Assembly: GCF_051660745.1 (NCBI RefSeq)
Contig: NZ_JBOFQF010000023.1
Span: 7,112 to 71,111 of the forward strand
Direction of reading: 5' to 3'
Origin: Segniliparus sp051660745
GTDB lineage: Bacteria; Actinomycetota; Actinomycetes; Mycobacteriales; Mycobacteriaceae
Length of the DNA stretch: 64,000 nucleotides
Part shown: positions 53,128 through 60,679 of the stretch, piece after piece
Layout: each line of letters starts with the position of its first letter
How positions within the stretch are numbered: position 1 is the stretch's first letter
Translations under genes and position numbers: made by a program
The notes under the pieces: generated by a model
What the model saw: the letters and a program-made list of their open reading frames with translations, nothing else
What the model was told of the DNA's origin: nothing
Database searches by the model: none

Positions 53128-54107
53128 TGACCCGCTCCCTGCTGGCAGCTGCCTTGAGCCTGGCCATGCTCGCCGCATGCACCCCCGCGCCGCCCCCGAA
53201 GCCCCCTGCCACACAGGGCGACGGGCTCCACCACCTCTCCGAGCACTTCAAAGACCTCCGCTTCGCCTGGACCGCAGAACCCGGCATCGACCTCGTCAAA
53301 GGCCCGATGGTGGCCGTGCGGGCGTACGAGGAAGGCTCAAGGCTCGCCGGAACGACCAACAAGGAGAGCGACCTCTACCCAGGATTCGCGCGCGCGGTCC
53401 TCCCGTCAGCCCCCCCGGAAGCAAGCTCCCCCCACGAACGGGTGGGACTCTGGCCCATCGACGACGACCCGGACCCCCCCGCATGGCTCGTTCAAGAGCG
53501 AACCATACGCGGGGGAGGCGTGCTGCACATGAACGTGCTCTCCCTCACGCCGCTGAACGACGGTCAATGGGCCGCTGTCTACTGCACAGGCGACTACTCC
53601 ATCCTCTACCAGCAGCCAAACGGGAAATGGAGCCACACCATCAATCCGAAGCATCCGGCGCTCACCGACCCCGCCCGTGTTCCGGCAGACGCGGGATGGG
53701 GCGGCATAACACGGGTGGTCGTCCAACGATCCGCTGAAACGCCCGCCCCGACCAGCGCTCAAAACGCGCGCGACGCCTCCCCCCCGCAGCAAGGCCCGCT
53801 TCCCGCGCCCGAGGCCGACGTGTTCGGCGAATGGAAGGTCGTCGGTCAGATCAGTATCGGATCGCTCACCGGACAAGTGCCGAACACGTGGCCGGACAGT
53901 TCGAGGGACTACAAATCCGATCTCTGGTCAGACGGCTCCTGGGGCGAAGAAGACTGGAAACGCGCGCACGACGAGTGCATGCAAAAGGCCCCCGACCCTC
54001 GCGAGACACGGGTGAAATGGATGCTCGGCGAGCACGACGGCCCCTACCCGTACCCCGAGGCCTTGCCCGCGCCCGTCCCCGGCTGGCCCGCAGCGCGCGA
54101 AGGGTAA
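53127..54107 (+). CDS. Cargo lipoprotein 2
   Basis: A 326-aa exported protein with lipobox LAAC (Cys about residue 15) and a Pro-rich linker (TPAPPPKPPATQ). It has WLVQERTIRGGG and WAAVYCTGDYSILYQQPNGKWSH. It is the last gene of the element and is coupled to the effector gene by TGATG, so it may be the effector's partner or immunity protein (inference). The 272 bp from here to the right end are AT-rich and hold the -35 and inverted repeat described separately; no gene is seen there. Confidence 0.65.
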   Translation: MTRSLLAAALSLAMLAACTPAPPPKPPATQGDGLHHLSEHFKDLRFAWTAEPGIDLVKGPMVAVRAYEEGSRLAGTTNKESDLYPGFARAVLPSAPPEASSPHERVGLWPIDDDPDPPAWLVQERTIRGGGVLHMNVLSLTPLNDGQWAAVYCTGDYSILYQQPNGKWSHTINPKHPALTDPARVPADAGWGGITRVVVQRSAETPAPTSAQNARDASPPQQGPLPAPEADVFGEWKVVGQISIGSLTGQVPNTWPDSSRDYKSDLWSDGSWGEEDWKRAHDECMQKAPDPRETRVKWMLGEHDGPYPYPEALPAPVPGWPAAREG

Positions 54108-54344
54108 GGAGTCGGGACTGCTACTGATGCGGCAAGGTTTCCCGACAAGTCTCCGGGGTCTGCCTAGCCAGAGCGAAACATCGCAAACTATGCCTTCTCC
54201 ACTGGCCGGTTTTTGATCTACTTTTCTCATCACACGCTGGCACCGAGCGTCATTAGTCGAAGGATAATCACGCGAGAATAGTTGAAAAATACCCTTGAAC
54301 TGCTTTTTAACCAAGCGATGCGCTAAATTCTGCCGGATAGCCCA

Positions 54345-54355
54345 ATGGTCATATT
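54345..54355 (-). repeat. Element-end inverted repeat, right copy
   Basis: ATGGTCATATT, the exact inverse of AATATGACCAT at 34064-34074. It lies 6 bp upstream of the TTGACA box. Confidence 0.6.
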
Positions 54356-54361
54356 TACAAC

Positions 54362-54367
54362 TTGACA
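54362..54367 (+). promoter_or_regulatory. -35 box TTGACA (right half of the circle-only integrase promoter)
   Basis: A perfect TTGACA reading toward the element end. Across the joined ends the spacer is 11 bp + AC + 4 bp = 17 bp to TAATAT (34063-34068). In the integrated state the position 17 bp downstream reads GTGCCC, so no promoter forms at attR. Confidence 0.65.
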
Positions 54368-54378
54368 GGAAGACCAGC

Positions 54379-54380
54379 AC
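54379..54380 (+). other. attR crossover dinucleotide (AC)
   Basis: Partner of 34057-34058. The inferred empty site reads CCTCGTT-AC-GTTCGTG and encodes LV-T-FV in the intact hydrolase. Confidence 0.75.
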
Positions 54381-55071
54381 GTTCGTGCCCGGAACCGGGC
54401 AAGACATGGCCAAAATGGACGCTTCTGATAAACGGGCAGAAGATCTCTACCAATTGGCTCACAGGATGGACCCGAGTCTAGGGAAGGATGCGGTGTCGGT
54501 GACGACGTGGATGGGCTACGACCGGCCCATGGACATCTTCGACCCCACGAGCGACAAATGGGCGGGCAAGCCAGATTTCGCGCTCAACGGCGCGCAGGCT
54601 TTGGACGAATGGCAGGACGCGCTGCGCATCACCCATGACGACGCTGCGGCGGGCGGGCGCTCTTTCAACACGGTTATCGGACACAGCTACGGATCGGCGG
54701 AGGTCGGCGCGGCGGCAACCCACGGCCGCCACCTCGACGCGGATGCGATAGCCGGTGTTGGCTCGCCGGGCATGTTCGCGAACCAGCTGAGCGATTTCAA
54801 CATCAACACGGGAGGGACAGTGTTCGTCGCGACAGCCGACAACGACATGATCAAAATGGCCAGCGTCGGAGACCCGGTCATCGAACCCCTCGGCCCGGAC
54901 CCCAGGACCGTGACGGGCGCCTACCAATTCCAGACCGACCCCGGCCCGGAAGGCGACTGGTACTACGGCGGGCTCAGCGGCGACGCGCACAGCAGCTACT
55001 TCACCCAAGACAGCACCGGAATGACGAGCATGGCGCAAATCATCCTCGGCCAAACCCCGAAACACGCATGA
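54381..55071 (+). pseudogene. C-terminal part of the interrupted DUF1023 alpha/beta-hydrolase gene
   Basis: Continues the frame broken at 34058. It opens FVPGTGQDMAKMD, the typical DUF1023 strand, and contains VTTWMGYDRP, the nucleophile elbow GHSYGS, and GVGSPGM. In the intact 609-aa protein this is the catalytic half; relatives are exported lipase/esterase-like enzymes. Internal starts such as ATG 54406 or 54415 could give a fragment, but no promoter is seen. It ends with ATGA overlap to the lipoprotein gene, so the original operon continued there. Confidence 0.9.
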
Positions 55072-55739
55072 ACGCCGCCAAGAACGCGACAGCGTTACTC
55101 CGCCTCGCTATCGCCGCGACGCTGCTCGTCGCGGGCTGCGCCCCGCGCACCGGGCAGGCGACGGGCACAAGCACGACAGCCGCCCCAGGAGCCCAAGGAC
55201 ACATCATGATCCCCGCACCAAGCGTCACCAGCCAGCAACAAGCCCAAGAGACCCTGTACGGGTACATGCGAAAGACCCTTGAGGGGCTACCAGCGGGAGT
55301 GTCGATCTACAGCGCTCACCCCTGGCAAGGAGGAAGCAACAGCGCCTGCGACGACCGAATCGACCAAGAAAACGCGCCGATCACCTATCACGATACTTTT
55401 GACATGAAGCTCCCGGCAGGCACAGCCTCGGATGCTCTGATCGCGAAAGTTAGGGAGCTTTGGGAAAGCTGGGGCTGGCGGGTCAAAGAAAGTGAAGGCG
55501 ACGGCAATTTTAGCTGGTATGGCTATTCGCCAGATGGATACCAGCTAGATATCATGGGTTATTCCGGAAGACTGGCCGGTTATCCACCGACTTTTGGTGG
55601 GCGCACGCCGTGTTTCCCTCCTCGACTCCGAGACGATCATGTTCCCAAACCCCGGATCATCACCCGTGATGGCTTCGACTACAACCAGCCGAGCGAATCT
55701 GCCGAGCCGGGCAAGCCGAGCAACCTCTTCAAATGGTGA
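55068..55739 (+). CDS. Lipoprotein of the native T7SS-substrate operon
   Basis: A 223-aa protein with a signal peptide and lipobox LVAGC (Cys about residue 23). The mature domain has RKTLEGLPAGVSIYS, VRELWESWGWRVKE and several cysteines (SNSACDD, RTPCFPP). The pattern is shared with the membrane protein at 56176-57087. It follows the hydrolase with ATGA overlap, so it may be its partner or immunity protein; this is inferred. The element separates it from the operon promoter by 20 kb. Confidence 0.65.
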   Translation: MNAAKNATALLRLAIAATLLVAGCAPRTGQATGTSTTAAPGAQGHIMIPAPSVTSQQQAQETLYGYMRKTLEGLPAGVSIYSAHPWQGGSNSACDDRIDQENAPITYHDTFDMKLPAGTASDALIAKVRELWESWGWRVKESEGDGNFSWYGYSPDGYQLDIMGYSGRLAGYPPTFGGRTPCFPPRLRDDHVPKPRIITRDGFDYNQPSESAEPGKPSNLFKW

Positions 55740-56095
55740 TGGACGCTTCCTCGTCTGAAGAGCGTTCGTCAAGATCCCGAACGTTCTTTCTGCGCGCGAT
55801 ATGGCTGGTGGTGGCCAGTGACTTCCTCACATGCTGCACATGCTTCCTTCTAGCCGGAGACCTCGATTATTGGACGCTCAGCTCAGGTGAGTACACGTCG
55901 CGGAATCTCTGGGCAGTTATCGGGATGCGGGCCGCAGGGATCGGCTCGTACGGCCTTCTGGCAGGGGCGCTCGGGTGCGCTGCGGCCTCGACTCGCCTCG
56001 GCGAGCGAACACGACCGAGCGTTATTGCCTCATTAACGGTATGCGCCGCGCTTGTGCCAGCGTATCTCTCCATGTTTCTTGTCGTGGGACCCTAA
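55733..56095 (+). CDS. Small membrane protein
   Basis: A 120-aa protein with three hydrophobic segments (about residues 18-38, 55-80 and 95-117). The first contains DFLTCCTCFLLAGDLD. It overlaps the lipoprotein gene by 7 bp (ATG 55733; ATG 55739 also possible). No family recognised. Confidence 0.5.
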   Translation: MVMDASSSEERSSRSRTFFLRAIWLVVASDFLTCCTCFLLAGDLDYWTLSSGEYTSRNLWAVIGMRAAGIGSYGLLAGALGCAAASTRLGERTRPSVIASLTVCAALVPAYLSMFLVVGP

Positions 56096-56175
56096 CGCGA
56101 TATGGAGCGCCCACACAGCTAGCGGCGACATTGAGCAACCTCTTCACGTGGTGACAGCATGATCCGTGAGCAGGG

Positions 56176-57087
56176 CTAACGTTCGCGCGTGATGGTATGC
56201 GGGAAGTTCGCGACGACTGTGGGGTCTTCGTGGCCTTTCTGGAAATCAGCGTCGCACGTTGCCAAAATATTGGGCCGCTCATTGCCTTCGATATATAGGT
56301 GCGTCTCGATGCCTGAGTTCGTGATGCCGCCGTCGCTGGGATCGTCGGGTTTATTGCTGGTCACATGCCGTATTGTCCAGCCGAACTGCGCCCATATTCG
56401 GGTAATTTCGTCGGAGAGCTGCTTGGCCTCGTCGGAGGACTTCACGCCAAGTTGTCCCTCGTGCAGGAGATAGAATTTCGATGCGAAGAGAGGCGGAAAG
56501 TCTTTACTGGTTTGCGTCTCGGGATGAACGACATACGGGATGTGCGCGGGCTGCCCTCCTGGAGCCTCCAAACTCCAGTACCAGCCGGGCGGAAGCTTGT
56601 CGAGCGTTTGCTGGAGAAACTCGAAGCACGCCCGGCCCGCCGCAGCCTCGTCGGGCAATGTCGATTTGAACCGGTAGGGCGGTGTGTACGAGGTGGTTGG
56701 AGCGCTGGACCGGTTGCTGTTCAGCACTGCCTTCTCGCCAGCGCTTCCGAATGCGTAGCCGAGCACCAACGAGAGGATGAGGATCGCCCACCCCCAGCCG
56801 ACCCAACGCAAAGCCGGTCTCTGCTTGTAGACAGCCCACGAGAAACCTGCTGTCGCGACGAGGAAAGCTGCCAGCCATCCGCCTGCGATAGTGGCATCGG
56901 CGATCATCACCAACGACATGTCACAAGGCCCGGAGGACGGGCATCCGTCGGCGATCATGGCCGACAAGCCGATGATGAACAACTCGTACGCGCCCACAGG
57001 GAAGAGCAGCAAGATCAGAAGGACCCCGACGACCCATGACAAGCCGCGATGGACCGGCTCTTTCCCCGGCTTGTCGATCTGTCCCAT
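56176..57087 (-). CDS. Membrane-anchored protein related to the T7SS-linked lipoprotein
   Basis: A 303-aa protein with three membrane segments at about residues 16-45, 60-85 and 92-112, and an extracytoplasmic domain. The domain carries LQQTLDKLPPGWYWSLE and ITRIWAQFGWTIRHV, matching TLEGLPAGVS and VRELWESWGWRV of the lipoprotein at 55068. A divergent paralogue is likely, with a membrane anchor replacing the lipid anchor. It is convergent with the native operon. Function unknown. Confidence 0.6.
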   Translation of the reverse strand: MGQIDKPGKEPVHRGLSWVVGVLLILLLFPVGAYELFIIGLSAMIADGCPSSGPCDMSLVMIADATIAGGWLAAFLVATAGFSWAVYKQRPALRWVGWGWAILILSLVLGYAFGSAGEKAVLNSNRSSAPTTSYTPPYRFKSTLPDEAAAGRACFEFLQQTLDKLPPGWYWSLEAPGGQPAHIPYVVHPETQTSKDFPPLFASKFYLLHEGQLGVKSSDEAKQLSDEITRIWAQFGWTIRHVTSNKPDDPSDGGITNSGIETHLYIEGNERPNILATCDADFQKGHEDPTVVANFPHTITRER

Positions 57088-57159
57088 GATCTAGTCCTCC
57101 ACGTCATCGCCCGCGATGGCCCCCAATGCGGTCAGCAGAATCCAAGGATAACCCGCGAG

Positions 57160-58551
57160 TCAGTCGCGCGGGTTCCTGCTGGCGCCTGCGCCGAAGCGGT
57201 TCGGGCTGTTGCGCCGCCACCAGGGCAGTCGGCTGCGGGCGTGCAGGTCCGCGCACAGCTGTGCGATCTCGGTCGCGCCGTCCTGCACGGCGTAGAGCCG
57301 GGACGCGATCTGGCCGACTGCCGATTCCAGCGCCTCGGCTTCGGCGGAGTCGAAGCCGCCCGAGGCGACCACTGCTTTGTCGAGCGTGTCGACCGCTGCG
57401 GCGAGCGCCCGCCATGCCGCCTCGGCCTGCTGCGCGGCGTTCGGGTCCGGTTCGCGGCCTTGCGCGGTGGCGCGCGGCGGCGGCGCGATCCGCATCTCCA
57501 CCACTTCTTTCACCTTCGCGGCCTCGGGCAGGGCGCCGCGTCTGCCGCCCGCGTCCCACTCGACGACTTCCCAGTTCCGCCCGGCTTGGCGGACGGACCG
57601 GGCGAGGAGGATCTCCGCGCGCAGGCAGTCGCCCGCGAGCAGGAACACCGCCTGCGAGCTCTGGTCGTAGCGCTCGGCCTCGTCGCGCTGCTTGCGGCGG
57701 GCCAGCGGGCCGACCTCCTCCAACGCCAGCTCGGCGGAGATCAACGCCTTGAGCAGGCGCTCGGCGGCGGCGGTGAGGACGTCCCCGAGCGCGGCGAAGC
57801 CTGCGGGGGAGAGCTGCCCGCAGAGCCCGGCCTCCTCGGCGCCCGCGTCCGGCCCGGGGGCTGGTTCGGGCGCGGCCTCGGCGAAGAAGTCCGCGCGGAA
57901 CATGCGCGTGTTGATCTGGCCCGCCTTCGCGTACGCGGCCCGGGCGGCGCGGACGCCCGCGCTCAGCGCGGCGAGCCGCCGGACCACGTCCTCCGCGCGT
58001 TTGAGCCACAGCCGGTGCTCCGCAGCGTACGCGGCGCCCTCGTCGCCCGCGAGCCGCTCTGCCCGGTCGATCAGCTCGTCCCTGGCCGTCAATGCGGCTT
58101 CGAGCTCCTCTTGTTGCGCTTGGAAGTGCTCGGCGGCGTGCTGCATGAATGTAAAGAGCTCCGCCTTGTGCTCCGGCCCCCCAGACGGCGATCTGCGGTG
58201 TTGCTCCTCGCCTCGCGTACCCTGCTCGTTCCTCGCTTCTTGTACGCCACGGCTCGGTGCGCCTTGCATCTCATCCGCCTGGAACGCCGGGGCCTCGGGT
58301 CGGGGCAGCAGGGCGAGGACCGCGCGCTCTTCGTCCAACAAGGCTCTGGCCCGCCCGTCGGCCAGTTCCCATTCCGCGCCGAACAAGATGGCGGCCTCCC
58401 CGTCCCACAGCTCCCACAGCGGGTCTGTGGCCAGCCGGGTCCGGACGAATTGCTCCCTGGTCCGGGCGTTCTGCTGGTTCAGGTCCGCCACGGCCTGCGC
58501 CCAGTCCTGATCTGAAGCGCCCTGATCGCGAGCGGCCCGGTCCTCAGCCAC
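57160..58551 (-). CDS. Hypothetical coiled-coil protein containing a dispersed repeat
   Basis: A 463-aa, highly charged, Ala-rich protein with long helical stretches (AELFTFMQHAAEHFQAQQEELEAAL and others) and a basic C terminus ending in FGAGASRNPRD. No domain recognised. Residues ~90-122 are encoded by the dispersed repeat at 58188-58283, which keeps the frame and adds an odd low-complexity segment (EARNEQGTRGEEQHRRSP). Its start overlaps the rmlB stop by 8 bp, so it is co-translated with rmlB. Confidence 0.6.
   Translation of the reverse strand: MAEDRAARDQGASDQDWAQAVADLNQQNARTREQFVRTRLATDPLWELWDGEAAILFGAEWELADGRARALLDEERAVLALLPRPEAPAFQADEMQGAPSRGVQEARNEQGTRGEEQHRRSPSGGPEHKAELFTFMQHAAEHFQAQQEELEAALTARDELIDRAERLAGDEGAAYAAEHRLWLKRAEDVVRRLAALSAGVRAARAAYAKAGQINTRMFRADFFAEAAPEPAPGPDAGAEEAGLCGQLSPAGFAALGDVLTAAAERLLKALISAELALEEVGPLARRKQRDEAERYDQSSQAVFLLAGDCLRAEILLARSVRQAGRNWEVVEWDAGGRRGALPEAAKVKEVVEMRIAPPPRATAQGREPDPNAAQQAEAAWRALAAAVDTLDKAVVASGGFDSAEAEALESAVGQIASRLYAVQDGATEIAQLCADLHARSRLPWWRRNSPNRFGAGASRNPRD
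58188..58283. repeat. Dispersed repeat, copy B (inside a coding sequence)
   Basis: Shares GCGATCTGC-G-GTTG, CTGCTCGTTCCTCGCTT-like and GCCTTGCATC-CATC blocks with copy A at 10449-10570, in the same order. It lies antisense within the coiled-coil gene and is read through in frame. Confidence 0.6.
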
Positions 58552-59551
58552 GGGCGCCGTGCTCCCGCCGCGCGTACTGGGCCTCGACCCCGGACTTCTC
58601 CGCGCCCCACCAGTCCTGGTGCGCCCGGTACCAGTCGACGGTCTCCCCGAGGGCCGCGCGGAAGTCGGTCTTGCGGGGGCTCCAGCCCAGCTCGGCGGTC
58701 AGCCTGCTCGCGTCGAGCGCGTACCTGCGGTCGTGGCCCGGACGGTCGAGGACGAGCTCGATGCGGTCCGGGTCCGCGCCCGTGAGCTCGCACAGCAACT
58801 GGGCCACGGCGAGGTTGCCCTGCTCGTTGCCCGCGCCGATGTGGTAGGTCCGCCCCGGCTCGCCTTTGTCCAAGATCGCCCACACCGCGTCGTTGTGGTC
58901 GTCCACGTGGATCCAGTCCCGCACGTGCTTGCCGTCCCCGTACACTTTCACGGACCCCCCGACGAGCAGGTTCGTGATCTGGCGCGGGATGAATTTCTCC
59001 ACATGCTGCCACGGGCCGAAGTTGTTCGTGCAGTGCGAGACGGTGGCCTCGACCCCGAACGAGCGCACCCAGGCGCGCAGCAGCAGGTCCCCGCCCGCCT
59101 TGGAGGCGGAGTAGGGGCTGGACGGGTTGAACGCGTCCCCTTCGAGGAAGCGGCGGTCCTCGCCGAGCGCGAGGTCCCCGTACACCTCGTCCGTGGACAC
59201 CTGGTGCAGGCGGACCCCGTGGCGGCGGACGGCTTCGAGCAGGACGAAGCTGCCGACGATATTGGAGCGCACGAACGCCCCCGGGTTCACGAGCGCGTTG
59301 TCGTTGTGCGTCTCGGCGGCGAAATGCACGACGGCTTCCGATTGGCGCACCAGCTCGTCCACCACGGCCTCGTCGGCCACGTCGCCCTTGACGAACACGA
59401 CCTGGTCGGCGATGTCGGCGAGCGTGCCGAGGCTGCCCGCGTAGGTGAGCGCGTCGAGCACGGTGACCTCGGCTTCCGGGCGGGTCGCGAGGGTGCGGCG
59501 CACGAAGTTGGCCCCGATGAACCCGGCTCCGCCGGTCACGAGAAGTTTCAT
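58544..59551 (-). CDS. rmlB: dTDP-glucose 4,6-dehydratase
   Basis: Makes dTDP-4-keto-6-deoxyglucose from dTDP-glucose on the way to dTDP-rhamnose, needed for the arabinogalactan linker in mycolata. The 335-aa SDR has GGAGFIGANFVR (NAD binding), FAAETHNDNAL, VSTDEVYGD (the catalytic Asp/Glu region), YSASKAGGD (Tyr/Lys) and RDWIHVDDH. It is divergent from the hydrolase–rmlA–rmlC group across 74 bp. rmlD is not in the window. Confidence 0.95.
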   Translation of the reverse strand: MKLLVTGGAGFIGANFVRRTLATRPEAEVTVLDALTYAGSLGTLADIADQVVFVKGDVADEAVVDELVRQSEAVVHFAAETHNDNALVNPGAFVRSNIVGSFVLLEAVRRHGVRLHQVSTDEVYGDLALGEDRRFLEGDAFNPSSPYSASKAGGDLLLRAWVRSFGVEATVSHCTNNFGPWQHVEKFIPRQITNLLVGGSVKVYGDGKHVRDWIHVDDHNDAVWAILDKGEPGRTYHIGAGNEQGNLAVAQLLCELTGADPDRIELVLDRPGHDRRYALDASRLTAELGWSPRKTDFRAALGETVDWYRAHQDWWGAEKSGVEAQYARREHGARG

Positions 59552-59625
59552 GGCTCCAGTATCCCAGAGCGCGCCGCCCCGGCGGAGAACGTGCGCGAAA
59601 CACGTTCGGCAGCGATGATAGTCCG

Positions 59626-60648
59626 ATGACTGTCAGACAAGACTCGGCGGCGGCCACGGCCAGACAGAGCCCGTCGCTGGAGTTCTGCACCATCCACGGC
59701 TACCGGCGCGCGTACCGCATCGCGGGCTCCGGCCCGGTGCTGCTGCTCATCCACGGCATCGGCGACAACTCGTCCACCTGGGACGAAGTGCAGACCCTGC
59801 TGGCCGAGCGGTTCACCGTGATCGCGCCGGACCTGCTCGGCCACGGCAAATCCGACAAGCCGCGCGCGGACTACTCCATCGCCGCGTACGCCAACGGGAT
59901 GCGCGACCTGCTCTCGGTCCTGGGGATCGACCGGGCCACCGTCGTCGGGCATTCCCTCGGCGGCGGGGTGGCGATGCAGTTCGCGTACCAGTTCCCGCAG
60001 CTCGTGGAGCGTTTGGTGCTCGTGTCTGCGGGCGGGGTCACCAAGGATGTGAACGTCGTGCTGCGGGCCGCCTCGCTCCCGTTCGTCGCCGAGTCCCTGC
60101 CGCTGTTGCAGCTGCCGGGGGCCATGCCGTCGCTGCGGTTCGCGGGCGACGTGCTCGACAAGGTGCTGCGCGCGGCGGGGTTCCAGCTCGACATCCCCGA
60201 CGTGCTGCGCATCCTCGCGGACCTGCCGGAGCCGACCGCCTCCTCCGCGTTCGCGCGGACGCTGCGCGCCGTGGTCGACTGGCGCGGGCAGGTGGTCAGC
60301 ATGCTCGACCGATGTTATTTGGCCGAGGGGATCCCGGTGCAGCTGGTGTGGGGGACGCAGGACCAAGTCATCCCGATCAGCCACGCCCGGCTCGCGCATT
60401 CGGCGATGCCGGGCTCGCGGTTGGAGGTGTTCAAAGGCTCCGGCCATTTCCCGTTCCACGACTACCCGAGGCGGTTCGTGCGGGTCGTGGAGAAGTTCGT
60501 CCAGGAGACCGAGCCTGCCGAGCACGACTCGGAGCGGTTGCGGGTCTTGCTGCGGCGGGGGGCGCGGGAGGAGGACATGGAGGGCTCGGCCGACATGCGG
60601 ACTGCGGTGCTCGACACGATCCGGCAGGACGAGCGCAGCGCGAGCTGA
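59626..60648 (+). CDS. Alpha/beta hydrolase (Rv2715 type)
   Basis: A 340-aa alpha/beta-hydrolase-fold enzyme with HGIGDNSSTW (oxyanion region), the nucleophile elbow GHSLGGG (Ser about residue 111), an Asp in WGTQDQVIP and the catalytic His in GSGHFPFHD. Substrate unknown; the mycobacterial homologue is a lipid- or ester-hydrolase candidate. The C-terminal ~50 residues are charged and variable. It lies between rmlB and rmlA without obvious link to sugar synthesis. Confidence 0.85.
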   Translation: MTVRQDSAAATARQSPSLEFCTIHGYRRAYRIAGSGPVLLLIHGIGDNSSTWDEVQTLLAERFTVIAPDLLGHGKSDKPRADYSIAAYANGMRDLLSVLGIDRATVVGHSLGGGVAMQFAYQFPQLVERLVLVSAGGVTKDVNVVLRAASLPFVAESLPLLQLPGAMPSLRFAGDVLDKVLRAAGFQLDIPDVLRILADLPEPTASSAFARTLRAVVDWRGQVVSMLDRCYLAEGIPVQLVWGTQDQVIPISHARLAHSAMPGSRLEVFKGSGHFPFHDYPRRFVRVVEKFVQETEPAEHDSERLRVLLRRGAREEDMEGSADMRTAVLDTIRQDERSAS

Positions 60649-60666
60649 CCGCGGCCTGGATCCTGA

Positions 60667-60672
60667 TACTCT
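60667..60672 (+). promoter_or_regulatory. -10 box TACTCT of rmlA
   Basis: TACTCT ends 7 nt before ATG 60680. No ribosome binding site is visible, so the message is probably leaderless. Confidence 0.45.
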
Positions 60673-60679
60673 TCCCTCT

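Larger units (their letters stand above)
34059..54380 (+). mobile_element. 20.3-kb serine-integrase integrative element (AICE-like) with T7SS-substrate cargo
   Basis: Bounded by the AC cores in the split hydrolase gene. Contents in order: serine integrase, HTH protein plus zinc-ribbon nuclease, small ORF, RepSA-type initiator, FtsK/SpoIIIE translocase, Pra-like protein, HTH-DUF5919 regulator, IMPase-like protein, 37-bp tandem repeats, and a cargo of nine genes (44590-54107) for WXG-type proteins, effector-like proteins and lipoproteins. Rep plus a single FtsK-type translocase is the hallmark of actinomycete integrative and conjugative elements, which transfer double-stranded DNA between mycelia or cells. 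No T7SS machinery genes are on it, so cargo secretion would need host systems. Mobility is inferred, not shown. Confidence 0.85.
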
